Source: Rugamonas violacea
Lineage (GTDB): Bacteria; Pseudomonadota; Gammaproteobacteria; Burkholderiales; Burkholderiaceae_D
NCBI RefSeq assembly: GCF_016461825.1
Contig: NZ_JAEMNU010000071.1
Span: 92,380 to 156,379 of the forward strand
DNA length: 64,000 bases
Reading direction: 5' to 3'
Of this stretch, positions 8,789 through 17,748 are shown piece by piece. The notes beneath the pieces were generated by a model. The model did not search any database. It was given only the letters and a program-made list of their open reading frames with translations, and had not been told where the DNA came from. Numbering within the stretch: the first letter of the stretch is position 1; each line of letters begins with the position of its first letter. Made by a program: the position numbers and the translations under genes.

Positions 8789-10945
8789 ATGAATGAGCCC
8801 AACCTCCCCCGCTTCATCCCGCAAGGCCTGCGCCCCACCCCGGAACAGACCGCCATCCAGCTGGCGCAGAACAAGGTCGTGCTGATCGACGCCAACGCCG
8901 GCGCCGCCAAGACCACCACGCTGGCCATCCGCATCGGCGAGGCCATCGCCCGCAAGCTGGCGCCCGAGCAGATCCTGGCGCTGACCTTCACCCCCGAGGC
9001 GCGCGACGTGATGCGCCAGCGCCTGCTCGACGTCGGCGTGCCCTACGCCACCGTGGCGCGCATCGCCGTGCTGACCTTCGAGGACTTCGCCGCCCGCGAG
9101 CTGGCCCGCGTCGACAGCGACGACGCCAAGGCCTGCCCGCAGCCGCGCCAGCTCAAGCCCTATGCCCTGGCCGCCATCGAGCAGGCCGGCGCGCGTTTCA
9201 GCGGCCACTACGAGGACCTCGACCTGCGCACCCACAACATCGCGCTGAGCCAGTTCCTCGACGTGCAACTGAGCCTGAAGGCGACCATGGCGCTGGAGCA
9301 GGTCGACGTCGACTACCTCGGCCCGGAGGAGTGCGCCGAGCAGCTCAACATGACCTTGACCGACTTCCTGGTCACCACCGAATACGAGCGCATCCGCCTG
9401 GGCAGCCGCGAGGGCGCGCTGTTCCGCGGCCCCTTCGACGCCACCTACGACCTAGCGCGCAGCCTGTCGGCCATGCCCGACCTGGCGCAGGACATGGCGG
9501 CCTACCGCGTCGTCGTCTGCGACGAGCTGCACGACTTGAACGAGGCCGCCTTCCGCATCCTCAACGCGTTGATCGCCAAGCCGACCTGCTTCTTCGTCGG
9601 CGCCGGCGACAAGGACCAGGTGATCCACGCCAAGCTGGGCGCCAGCGAGGACTTCCTGCGCCACCGCTTCGGCCAGAGCTATCCGAACCTGGTGCGCTAC
9701 CCGCTGACCTACACCTACCGCCACGGCCCGCACCTGGCCTACGCCATGTCCGAGTTCAAACGCAAGCCGGTCGACTCCAACCTGCCGCTGCGCACCGAGA
9801 TCCGCGACGGCCACTACGACAGCGGCGCCGGCCTGGACGCCTGCGCCGAGCAGGCCGTCGCCGCGCTGGCGCAGTGGAAGCGCGACGGCAATCCGCTCGA
9901 CGGCTGCGCCATCCTGATCCGCGACCGCCACCAGTCGGTGGCCATCGAGAACGCGCTGATGCGCGCCAAAATCGGCTACCGCACGCCGGAGATGGCCGGC
10001 TATCTGCAGCGCGACGAGATCCTGTTCCTGCGCGGGATGATGGCCTTGGCGCTGGACGACCTGCAGGCCGTCAAGTCCTACGAGGTGCGCACCGCCATCG
10101 TCGAGGCGCTGGCGATCTTCGCCGAGGTCGAGCTGACGCCGCAGAAAATGGAACAGGCCAAGTTCGCCATCGCCAAGGACCCGCAGCTGCTGCGCGACTT
10201 CTTCAGCGCCTACATCAGCAGCGACGAGCGCGAACAGTCGCGCGCGGCGGCGCAGCAGATCACCGAGGTCATCGCCGCCCTGAAAGAGGCCGGCGCCGAG
10301 ACCAACGCCGAGCAGGCCTTGCGCGCCGTTTGCGTCCAGATGCAGCTGGAGACGGCGGCGCGGCGCATTTTTGTCCGTCCCTACGACGCCAGCGTGGTGG
10401 CCAAATCGCTGGCCGGCTTTTTGGCGGCGGCGGCCGGCACCGGCATGTCGCTGCGCGACTTCTGGGCCTGGATCAACGCCAGCGAGGCCTTCGCCAGCCG
10501 CAAGCGCGACAAGGACGTCGTCGCCATCGAGTGCGTCGCCAACGCCAAGGGCAAGGAGTACGCCCACGTGCTGCTGCCCTTCCTGGAGGTGGGCGAGTTC
10601 CCCAGCGCCCTGTGCGCGCTGCGCGACGAGGAGAACCTGTTCTACGTCGCCGCCACCCGCGCCAAGGCGCGCCTGACCCTGCTGTCGCCGAGCGACGCGG
10701 CGCAGCGCAGCCCCTTCATCGCGCAAATGCGGCTGGCCAAGACCATGGCCGCCGCCGACGCCGCGCTGGGCCGCAACGAGGAGCGGCCGCGCGCCGCCGC
10801 GCCGGCGCGCCAGTATCTGACCGCCACCTTCCACGAGCGTCTCGAAGTCAAGGCGCTCGGCGCCGAGTACGACCTGGCGCGCAAGGCCTGGTTCGTGCCC
10901 ACCGGCCTGGATCTGAAACCCTTCGCCCGCTGGATTCGCGGCTAA
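8789..10945 (+). CDS. UvrD/Rep-like superfamily 1 DNA helicase
   Basis: A 718-residue SF1A helicase. Ordered motifs are visible: Q-motif (T-P-E-Q), a non-standard Walker A (A-N-A-G-A-A-K-T, with Ala where Gly is usual), Walker B as C-D-E-L-H-D rather than D-E-x-Q-D, motif III (F-V-G-A-G-D-K-D-Q), motif IV (Y-T-Y-R), motif V (C-V-A-N-A-K-G-K-E-Y) and motif VI (Y-V-A-A-T-R-A-K). It acts as an ATP-driven 3'-5' translocase on DNA in repair or recombination. I use the ATG at 8789; the ATG at 8780 is also possible but overlaps a TATAAT sequence (8775-8780) which, if it is a -10 box, would place the start at or very near the transcript 5' end. Confidence 0.87.
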   Translation: MNEPNLPRFIPQGLRPTPEQTAIQLAQNKVVLIDANAGAAKTTTLAIRIGEAIARKLAPEQILALTFTPEARDVMRQRLLDVGVPYATVARIAVLTFEDFAARELARVDSDDAKACPQPRQLKPYALAAIEQAGARFSGHYEDLDLRTHNIALSQFLDVQLSLKATMALEQVDVDYLGPEECAEQLNMTLTDFLVTTEYERIRLGSREGALFRGPFDATYDLARSLSAMPDLAQDMAAYRVVVCDELHDLNEAAFRILNALIAKPTCFFVGAGDKDQVIHAKLGASEDFLRHRFGQSYPNLVRYPLTYTYRHGPHLAYAMSEFKRKPVDSNLPLRTEIRDGHYDSGAGLDACAEQAVAALAQWKRDGNPLDGCAILIRDRHQSVAIENALMRAKIGYRTPEMAGYLQRDEILFLRGMMALALDDLQAVKSYEVRTAIVEALAIFAEVELTPQKMEQAKFAIAKDPQLLRDFFSAYISSDEREQSRAAAQQITEVIAALKEAGAETNAEQALRAVCVQMQLETAARRIFVRPYDASVVAKSLAGFLAAAAGTGMSLRDFWAWINASEAFASRKRDKDVVAIECVANAKGKEYAHVLLPFLEVGEFPSALCALRDEENLFYVAATRAKARLTLLSPSDAAQRSPFIAQMRLAKTMAAADAALGRNEERPRAAAPARQYLTATFHERLEVKALGAEYDLARKAWFVPTGLDLKPFARWIRG

Positions 10946-11089
10946 CTACGCGGCTGACTGGCGGCTAACTGCGCGGCTAACCGTACGCTCAGTCGCACGC
11001 TTAGCTTTTGCGCACAGTTGTATCGGTTACAATTTCGTCTTGAGCGCCCGGCACCCGGCCGGGGCGCGCAGCAAAGAAATCGCCTGACC

Positions 11090-11941
11090 ATGCAGCTTCA
11101 CCCTCGTCACACCGCCGCCCGGCCACCGCCACGCGGTGGCGCCGGCCGCGCGTTCGCGCGCCGCCTATTCGCCGCCCTCGGCATCAAGCAACCATGCGCC
11201 CCGCCCGCAACGCTGTTGCGCCCCTTGCCCGCCATGCTGCTGTGCGCCCTGCTCGGCGCCGGCGCTCCCGCCAGCGCCCAACAGATCGCCTGGTTGTGGG
11301 ACGAGGCCGAACTGCCCGCCTGGTCGGCGCCGGAGGCCGCCGTGCTGCACCGCCACGTGCTGCTCAGCGGCGCCGCCATCCGCACCCGGCCGCGCATGCG
11401 CCAACCGGCGCTGCCGGCGGGCACCCGCATCACGCCGGTGCTGCACGTCGAAGTCAGCATCGTGCGCCCGCCCGAGGACATCGAAGGCAGCCGCGCGCTG
11501 ATCGTCGGCGCCGCGCTCGACGCCGCCGCCGACAGCACCTCCGGCTGGGTCCAGCTGGACATGGAGGCCAAACCCTCGCAGCGCCAGTTCTATCAATCGC
11601 TGGTGCGGCAGATCCGCGCCGCGCTGCCGCCGCGCATGCGCCTCAGCGTCACCGCGCTGACCTGGTGGTGCCGCTCGCCCGCCTGGCTCGACAACCTGGA
11701 CGCCGACGAAGTGGTGCCGATGTTCTTCCGCATGGGCCGCGACAACGCCGAGCTGCGCCAACTGATCGAACACCAACCGGAGCAGCTGCACCAGCGCTGC
11801 CGTGGCGGCGCCGCCGGCTTCTCGCCGCAGGAACCGTTCAGCGCCGAGGTCGAGGCGCGCTACAACAAACGCTATTGGTTCGACCGGCGCGCCTGGCGCC
11901 GCTCCACCTTCATCCCCAGCCAATTAAGGAGCACCCCATGA
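11090..11941 (+). CDS. DUF3142 family exported protein
   Basis: A 283-residue protein with a long positively charged leader and a signal peptide that ends around A-S-A-Q-Q (residues 60-64). The mature part carries the DUF3142 pattern: V-Q-L-D-M-E-A-K-P-S near residue 160, L-S-V-T-A-L-T-W-W-C near 188 and V-V-P-M-F-F-R-M-G near 210. The fold resembles glycoside-hydrolase-like TIM barrels, but no activity is established for the family that I know of. The start ATG at 11090 is chosen over an open frame back to 11018. Its stop overlaps the start of the next gene (ATGA), so the two proteins are made together and probably work together in the periplasm or at the cell surface. Confidence 0.8.
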   Translation: MQLHPRHTAARPPPRGGAGRAFARRLFAALGIKQPCAPPATLLRPLPAMLLCALLGAGAPASAQQIAWLWDEAELPAWSAPEAAVLHRHVLLSGAAIRTRPRMRQPALPAGTRITPVLHVEVSIVRPPEDIEGSRALIVGAALDAAADSTSGWVQLDMEAKPSQRQFYQSLVRQIRAALPPRMRLSVTALTWWCRSPAWLDNLDADEVVPMFFRMGRDNAELRQLIEHQPEQLHQRCRGGAAGFSPQEPFSAEVEARYNKRYWFDRRAWRRSTFIPSQLRSTP

Positions 11942-14310
11942 TGCTACGCCTGATCGCCGCCTGCGCGGCCCTGGCCTGCGCCGACGCCGCCGCCAGCGGC
12001 GGCGGCGACAACTACGACCGTTTCGTCAACCGTGGCGCCAGCGACATCGCGCCGACGCGCTACCAGAACGGCGAATTGGGCGTGCTGCTGCCCAGCTTCG
12101 AGCGGATGTATTTGTACAGCGCCTGGCGCGCCATCGCGCTCGGCCCGCAGGAACTGAAGACGCTGCCCAACCGCGCCGGCGGCCTGGAACGTTCGCTCGG
12201 CAGCAAGGTCGGCGGCTGGCTCGACGCCGGCCAGGGCAGCAAGATCTACGCCGCCTGGCAGGGCGCCGTCGCCGCCGCCCTCAAGCGCGCCCCGGCGCCG
12301 AAGAAGGACAACGACATGCTGGCCTCCGGCTATCTCAACTGCCCGAGCGGCGCCTACGTCTTCGCCACCGGCACCTTGGGCGAGCTGGCCAAGCGCGCCG
12401 ACGCCACGCCGGCGCGGCTGGCGGCCTGGGTCGCCAGCCAGCGCCAGGTGTTCAAATTCTGCGGCGACGATCCGGACGCCACGCAACGCGGCTATGGCGA
12501 CGCGAAAGTCGTCGTGACGCCACCGCTCGAACTGCCGGCCACGGAGGCGCTGTACTGGCGCCAGATGCAGCAGTATCAACTGGCCGCCGCCGCTTTTTAC
12601 GACGGCAACTACATCGTCAGCGCGCAGCGCTTCGGCCAGATCGGCGCCACCGCCGACCACCCCTTGCGGCAATGGGGCGACTACCTGAACCTGCGTTCGC
12701 TGGCGCGCGCCGCCAGCCAAGCCGCCAGCCAAGCGAACAATCAGGCGGCCGAACAGAACCAGGGCGCGGCGCGCACCGTCAAGGTCGGTGCCAGCACCCT
12801 GCAAGAAGACCGCTTGACGGCCATCAGCGTCGCGGCGCAAAAAATCCAGCGCGACCCGGCGCTGGCCAGCCTGCACGAGGCCAGCCGCGCCATCGTCCGC
12901 GCCATGCAGGTGCGGCTGACGCCGGAGGCCCGCTTCGCCCAACTCAGCAAGCTGCTCGACGATCCGCGCGCCGATCCCTACCTGGACGACCACCTGGGCG
13001 ACTGGCGCGTGCTGGCCGACGACCGCCTGTCCGACTGGACCAGCAAGGAGAAGCAGGCCGCCTCGCAGCAGCTGCGCGCCGTCACCGGCTTCATGGACTG
13101 GATACAAACGCTGCAGCAATGCGGCGCGCCGCACAATAGCGATGGCGATAGCGACGGCGCCGCCGCCAAGGCCGCCGACAGCGGCTGCGCGCCGCAACGC
13201 GCCCATGCCCTGCAACAGTGGCGTAAGCACGGCGGCGACGCCGGCCAGACGCGCGTCTGGCTGGTCGCCGCCGCCCTCAAGGCCGGCCAGATGCCGGCCG
13301 ACCTCGAACAGGCCGCGCTGAAGGTGCCGGCCGGCGCGCCCGAGTACCTGACCGTGCGCTACGCCCTGGCCCGCCACTACCGTCTCAAGGGCCAGGCCGA
13401 ACCGGCCCGCGCCATCGGCGACGCCATGCTGGCCAGCCCGGCGCTGTCGGCCAGCGCCTCGTCCGATGCGCGCAACCTGTTCCTGCAAGAGCGCTTCGCC
13501 GTCGCCAGTTCGCCGGCCGACGCCGCCAACTACCTGCTGCGCAGCGTCAGCCGCAGCGCCGACGCCGACACCGGCGAGAGCGCGCGCGTCGCCGAAGCGC
13601 CGCAAGTGGCGGCCGACGGCCTGCGCTGGCTCAACGGCGGCCTGAGCACCGCCGAGCTGCTCGCCCTGGCCAGCCACCCGAAACTCGACGCCGGCCTGCG
13701 CGCCAGCATCGCCGTGGCGGCCTGGATGCGCGCCGACCTGCTCGGCCAGGGCGAGCTGGCGCTGCAAGCGGCCCAGTTGGCGCAAGCCGCGCCGGCGCTG
13801 GCCGACGCCATGCGCCAGTACCGCGCCCTGCCCGCCGCCCCGGCGCGGCGCCACGCCATGGTCCTTAGCGCGCTACAGTATGGCCTGTCGCCGGTCGTCA
13901 ACGGCAGCCGCATCGAGGCAGGCAGCACGCCGCGCGACAAGGCCGAGACCCTGGCCGATCTGTGGTGCAAAATCCCGCGCGGCGCCGCCGGCTGGGGCGA
14001 GCCCGACACCGCCGTCGAACTGTCGCCGCCGGCGCCGGAGACCGGCCGCGCCGAGTCGCGCAAGCAGGAGATGGCCGCGCTGGGCGCCCTGCCCACCTCG
14101 ACCGGCTTCATCGGCGCCCACGTGCTGCAACGCGTCGCCGCCGTGCCGGCCGACCCGGACCTGCCGTGGCTGCTGCACGTGGTCGTGCAGTCGACCCGTG
14201 GCGGCTGCCTCGACACCGACGCCAAAGCCTTGTCGAAGAACGCCTTCAACCTGCTACACAAGCGCTACAAGGGCGACGAATGGGCGCGCAAGACGCCCTA
14301 CTTCTACTAA
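11938..14310 (+). CDS. Secreted protein of unknown function partnered with DUF3142
   Basis: A 790-residue protein with a short signal peptide (about 20 residues, ending A-A-A-S-G). I do not recognise a domain. The body is Ala-rich and largely helical, with TPR-like stretches (for example Y-Q-L-A-A-A-A-F-Y-D-G-N-Y near residue 210). It has a low-complexity insert of Ala/Ser/Asn/Gln near residue 260 and a Cys pair region near 395-420. Translation starts at an ATG with AAGGAG seven bases upstream, overlapping the stop of the DUF3142 gene by 4 bases. It may be an extracytoplasmic scaffold; no catalytic motif is seen. Confidence 0.75.
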   Translation: MMLRLIAACAALACADAAASGGGDNYDRFVNRGASDIAPTRYQNGELGVLLPSFERMYLYSAWRAIALGPQELKTLPNRAGGLERSLGSKVGGWLDAGQGSKIYAAWQGAVAAALKRAPAPKKDNDMLASGYLNCPSGAYVFATGTLGELAKRADATPARLAAWVASQRQVFKFCGDDPDATQRGYGDAKVVVTPPLELPATEALYWRQMQQYQLAAAAFYDGNYIVSAQRFGQIGATADHPLRQWGDYLNLRSLARAASQAASQANNQAAEQNQGAARTVKVGASTLQEDRLTAISVAAQKIQRDPALASLHEASRAIVRAMQVRLTPEARFAQLSKLLDDPRADPYLDDHLGDWRVLADDRLSDWTSKEKQAASQQLRAVTGFMDWIQTLQQCGAPHNSDGDSDGAAAKAADSGCAPQRAHALQQWRKHGGDAGQTRVWLVAAALKAGQMPADLEQAALKVPAGAPEYLTVRYALARHYRLKGQAEPARAIGDAMLASPALSASASSDARNLFLQERFAVASSPADAANYLLRSVSRSADADTGESARVAEAPQVAADGLRWLNGGLSTAELLALASHPKLDAGLRASIAVAAWMRADLLGQGELALQAAQLAQAAPALADAMRQYRALPAAPARRHAMVLSALQYGLSPVVNGSRIEAGSTPRDKAETLADLWCKIPRGAAGWGEPDTAVELSPPAPETGRAESRKQEMAALGALPTSTGFIGAHVLQRVAAVPADPDLPWLLHVVVQSTRGGCLDTDAKALSKNAFNLLHKRYKGDEWARKTPYFY

Positions 14311-14322
14311 CGATGGCTGAAA

Positions 14323-14385
14323 CGCCGGCAAACCCCAGCGGCACAAACTAGGGTCGGACCCGCGGGGTCCGACCCTGGCTCCTCG
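14323..14385. repeat. GGGTC/GACCC hairpin repeat, copy 1
   Basis: Perfect 12-bp arms (14350-14361 and 14365-14376) flank a 3-base loop, giving a very strong hairpin. It is preceded by GCAAACCCCAGCGGCA. The same flank plus hairpin occurs at 38097-38185, so this is a dispersed intergenic element rather than a gene-specific terminator. No T-run follows on either strand. It fills most of the space between converging genes. Confidence 0.8.
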
Positions 14386-14469
14386 CCTGTGGGCCTAGCC
14401 GGCATTCCCGCGCCCCAGGCCGAAAAAGCCAAACCGCCCGCCACGCTAACGGCATGACGGGCGGCGATC

Positions 14470-15057
14470 CTAGCGTCTGGTCGGCGCCGGCGCGCTGGCC
14501 AGGCCGGGATTGTCCTTGATAACAAGCCGCCGCTGCTCCTCGATGCGACGGATCTTCTCCTCCACCTTGGCGATGTCGGCAGCCGGCAGTCCGGCCGCCC
14601 TGGCCCGCTCGACGTCGGCGCGCAAGGCCGGCAGCTCGCTCTCCGCCGCTGTCACATAGGCGCTGAGCATGCGCTGCTTCTGCCCCTGTTCGTATTGGCG
14701 GTAAGCCTCCGGGTCGGCCAGTTGGGCCGCGCTGGCCCGCTCCGGCGCGGCCTCGTCGCGTTGCAACGGCGGCGTGCGCTGGTCGCCATGCTCGCGCGCC
14801 TCGGCCATGCTCAACCACGCCGAACGGTTGCCCTCGATCGGCGGCAAAGGCACGCGCTTCAACTCCTGCCCATCGTCCGCCATGGCGCCGAACCATTGTC
14901 CGCCGGCCGCCGAAGCGGGCGCGGCGCCGGCCAGCGCGGCGCCCCCGCCCTGCGCCGCCGACGGCGCCAACGGCATCACCCCGGCATGCGGCGGCCAGCT
15001 CCACCAGGCCACCGCACCCGCCAACAACAAGCCCGCCAGTCCATGCAGTGGTTTCAT
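14470..15057 (-). CDS. Small exported protein coupled to the parvulin-like isomerase
   Basis: A 195-residue protein with an N-terminal hydrophobic segment (G-L-A-G-L-L-L-A-G-A-V-A-W-W) that serves as signal or anchor, an Ala/Gly-rich stretch, and a charged C-terminal half predicted as coiled coil (residues about 130-180). The ATG at 15057 overlaps the stop of the upstream isomerase gene by one base (TGATG), so expression is coupled. I recognise no family. A periplasmic accessory of the isomerase is a reasonable guess. Confidence 0.65.
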   Translation of the reverse strand: MKPLHGLAGLLLAGAVAWWSWPPHAGVMPLAPSAAQGGGAALAGAAPASAAGGQWFGAMADDGQELKRVPLPPIEGNRSAWLSMAEAREHGDQRTPPLQRDEAAPERASAAQLADPEAYRQYEQGQKQRMLSAYVTAAESELPALRADVERARAAGLPAADIAKVEEKIRRIEEQRRLVIKDNPGLASAPAPTRR

Positions 15058-16502
15058 CAGCTCCGCTCCAATATCTGCAAAGGTTGATCCAACACGCCGC
15101 GATTGAGTTCGATGCGCGCCTCGCGCAGCACGCGTGCGCGCAGTGCGGCCAGCTGCGCCAAGGCCTTCTCGCGCGCCACCGCGTTGCTGGCGACATAGCG
15201 CACCGCTTCCGAATCGGCCGCCTGCATGCCGTTCACCCGCTGCTCGACCAACACGATCTCCCAATACGCCGGATCGTGCGGACCGACCGGCGCGCGAATC
15301 GGCCGCGACACCTCACCCTTGTCCTGCGCGAAGGCCAGTTGCGCCAGCCAGTCCGGCTTGCCTTCGTGCTTGATCCAACCGAGGTCGCCGCCGTTGCGCG
15401 CGTCGGCCGCGCGCGAATGGCGCCGCGCCAGCGCGGCGAAGTCGCCGCCGGCGCGCAGCTCCGCATACACCGCCTGCGCGCTAGCCTCGTCGGGCAGGCG
15501 GATATGCCGCGCCTTGACCCGCTCGATGCGCACGAACTCCTCCTGATGCTGCCGATAATATGCCTGGATCTCGGCCGCGCCGGCCTGGCGCGCCAACTGT
15601 TCCAGCAGCGCGCTGCCGGAATCGGTGTCGATACCGATGCCATGCAGGCGTTGCAGCGCCAGCACCGCCTCCTGGTCGGCCAGCACGCCGCGCAAATCGT
15701 CGACGGCGGCGCCGCCGAACTGACTGCGCGCCCAGTCCAGCACGAACAACGCGGCCAGGCTCTGCATCGCCTGCTGCTGCAGGAAGTCGGCTTGGCGGGC
15801 GAACAGTTGCGAACGGCCCTGCACGTTTTGCCGCCGATAGATGTCGTACAGGCTCAACACACCCTTGGCACCGCTCGGCATGGCATAGCGCAGCACAACG
15901 ACGTTCTTCGCCCGCGCCTGCTGCTGCTCGTTCAAGGCCAGCTCCAGGCGCAGCTGCCCCGCTTTGCCGAACACCGCGTCGAGCGCCGCGCCGTCGAGCG
16001 CCGCGCCGTCGAGCGCGGGACGCTCCGTGACCACGCCATTCAGGCTGCCACCCGGCAGGCGCAGCAGGACCTGCTCCAGCTCCTTGCCATACAAGCCGCG
16101 CAGGCTGCCGGCCAGTTGGTCGTCCAGCGCCACGTCCTGCACGAAGCCGACCCGTTGGCCCGAATACAGCGCCGCCTCGCCGTAGGTCTTGCGCGCGGCG
16201 GCGGCCAGCAGACGCTCGCCAATCAAGGTCTCCAAGGTCGCGGTGCGCGAGACTTGCGGCTGCTTGAAGCGCGCCAGGCGCCAGGCGGCGTCCAGCGCGA
16301 AGGCGTGCAAGGGCGCGCCGTTGACGCGCGCCGCCAACGCGGCGTCGCGCACCGGGTAGCTCACCTCGGCGCCGGCCGGCAAGGCCGTCGCCAGCACCAC
16401 GCCGAGCAGCAGCCCCGCCAGCACGGCCGGCCGGCGCCCGCGTCGGCCACCGGCCAGCGTCGACGCAAACGCCTGCTCCGTTGCCGTTGCCGTTGCCATC
16501 AT
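15057..16502 (-). CDS. Parvulin-type peptidyl-prolyl cis/trans isomerase (SurA/PpiC-like)
   Basis: A 481-residue exported protein. A signal peptide follows a charged leader (hydrophobic core near residues 28-45, ending P-A-G-A). The C-terminal third (about residues 330-430) is a PpiC/rotamase domain with V-K-A-R-H-I-R-L-P, F-A-A-L-A-R-R-H-S and G-G-D-L-G-W-I, the standard parvulin landmarks. The N-terminal region carries a SurA-like R-V-N-G segment. A small tandem repeat A-L-D-G-A lies near residue 170. It is likely a periplasmic folding factor. It sits between the phospholipase-like gene (15 bases upstream) and a small partner gene, so it may fold the exported neighbours. Confidence 0.82.
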   Translation of the reverse strand: MMATATATEQAFASTLAGGRRGRRPAVLAGLLLGVVLATALPAGAEVSYPVRDAALAARVNGAPLHAFALDAAWRLARFKQPQVSRTATLETLIGERLLAAAARKTYGEAALYSGQRVGFVQDVALDDQLAGSLRGLYGKELEQVLLRLPGGSLNGVVTERPALDGAALDGAALDAVFGKAGQLRLELALNEQQQARAKNVVVLRYAMPSGAKGVLSLYDIYRRQNVQGRSQLFARQADFLQQQAMQSLAALFVLDWARSQFGGAAVDDLRGVLADQEAVLALQRLHGIGIDTDSGSALLEQLARQAGAAEIQAYYRQHQEEFVRIERVKARHIRLPDEASAQAVYAELRAGGDFAALARRHSRAADARNGGDLGWIKHEGKPDWLAQLAFAQDKGEVSRPIRAPVGPHDPAYWEIVLVEQRVNGMQAADSEAVRYVASNAVAREKALAQLAALRARVLREARIELNRGVLDQPLQILERS

Positions 16503-16516
16503 CCTCGCCAGCTCGA

Positions 16517-17539
16517 TCAATTGGCCAGCCGTTCGGCGGCGCGGTTCAGCACGTGGACCACCATGGCGATCGAGTGCGGGATCATCTGGCGGCCGACGCG
16601 GCTGCGGTCGGCCTGGTCCTTCGACGACAGCACGATGCCGCCGTTGGCGTACGAGTAGGTGCCGCCCTGGGTCAGCAGCGGACGGATGTCGACGCCGTTG
16701 GCCGGCACCGGCGTGAAGTCGGCCAGCGCGGCCGTCACCAGGGCCGGATTGTTCAGGTTTTCCTTTTCGTAGTAGTCGAGCACCCACTGTTCCCAGCCGC
16801 CGTGGTCGTGCGCCGAGGTGGTCCAGGTGTGGTGCGGCTGCAGCAGGTCGGTGGTGTGCAGCACGAAGCCCAGGGTCTGCGCGGTCGGCTGGGCGAGGAA
16901 CTGCTGCCACCAGTACTGGCCCAGATTGTCGATCGGCTGGAACGGCGCCTTTTCGAAGTCGGTGTACTGCTCGGCGCTGGAACTGCCGCCCAGGCGGTAG
17001 TGCGCCTCGGTGACGCCGTAGCTGTTGTACTTGCTGCTGTCGCCGAACAGTCCCTTCAGACCGCCGGCGCCGTCGTCCAGATAGTCGCCGTACAACCAGC
17101 CGGCGGCCAGGTTGTCGACATCGCCGGCCACCGCCAGCTTGGCGTAGTTGTAGCCGCCGAAGGGGTTGCCGTGCACGTCGGCGCCCGAGGTGTGGTTCTG
17201 GAAGTGCCAGTACGAGGTGTACTTGACGATGCTGGCGCCCGCGCCCCACACCGGCGCCTGCTGGCAGTTGCCGGTCGAGGCGCCGCACAGGTAGGTGTCG
17301 GCGAAGTCGTCGACGTCATAGGCGCCCTGGCCCAGCGCCTTGGCGAACTGCTCCATGGTGTAGCCGGCGCGGGTCACGCCGGCGGCCAGCTTGGTGTAGT
17401 TGGTGCTGCCCGGGTTGGCCTTCATGTAATCGATCGCGTCGAGCACGATGCGGCGGTGGGTCTCCTGCTGCCAGGCTTGGGCCGGCGCCTGGGCGAATAC
17501 GGTGAGGGCCAGTCCGGCCGCCAAAATTGCTGATTTCAT
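16517..17539 (-). CDS. Zinc-dependent phospholipase C-like secreted enzyme
   Basis: A 340-residue secreted protein resembling the zinc phospholipase C / P1 nuclease fold. The signal peptide should be cut after A-Q-A at residue 22, leaving Trp as the first mature residue; in zinc PLCs the N-terminal Trp itself binds zinc. Other ligands are visible: E-T-H-R-R-I just after, D-D-F-A-D near 76-80, Y-W-H-F-Q-N-H near 110, and the H-T-T-D-L-L-Q-P-H-H block near 225, matching the H-x3-D...H zinc pattern. The enzyme would cleave phospholipid head groups outside the cell or in the periplasm. It is the first gene of a minus-strand group with the isomerase, and a LacI-type palindrome lies about 155 bases upstream. 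Confidence 0.78.
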   Translation of the reverse strand: MKSAILAAGLALTVFAQAPAQAWQQETHRRIVLDAIDYMKANPGSTNYTKLAAGVTRAGYTMEQFAKALGQGAYDVDDFADTYLCGASTGNCQQAPVWGAGASIVKYTSYWHFQNHTSGADVHGNPFGGYNYAKLAVAGDVDNLAAGWLYGDYLDDGAGGLKGLFGDSSKYNSYGVTEAHYRLGGSSSAEQYTDFEKAPFQPIDNLGQYWWQQFLAQPTAQTLGFVLHTTDLLQPHHTWTTSAHDHGGWEQWVLDYYEKENLNNPALVTAALADFTPVPANGVDIRPLLTQGGTYSYANGGIVLSSKDQADRSRVGRQMIPHSIAMVVHVLNRAAERLAN

Positions 17540-17692
17540 CTTTACCCCTTGGTTGTTTTTTATTGAGAAAGTTGATACAAGGCAACAAGTCTACAACAGA
17601 AACCGGTGGTGGAAGTTGTTTTCAGACCATCAAAATGGTGGGTATTTTAGAGCCCTTTCACTACAATAATGTGATCCTTGCAACGCTATTAA

Positions 17693-17704
17693 GGTAGCGC
17701 TACC
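17693..17704. promoter_or_regulatory. LacI-type palindromic operator candidate
   Basis: GGTAGCGCTACC is a perfect 12-bp palindrome with the central AGCGCT core typical of LacI-family operators. It lies in the 209-bp gap between the thioredoxin-like and phospholipase-like genes, in the upstream region of the latter. The regulator at 7630 is a candidate binder. Confidence 0.45.
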
Positions 17705-17748
17705 ACAATTATCTGGCAGTAATGAATCGCCGCCGTAGCACAACCGTG

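Noticed and set aside
14346..14380. The GGGTC hairpin read as an intrinsic terminator
   Set aside because: No T-run follows on either strand, and the same sequence with its flank recurs at 38 kb, so a repeat element explains it better.
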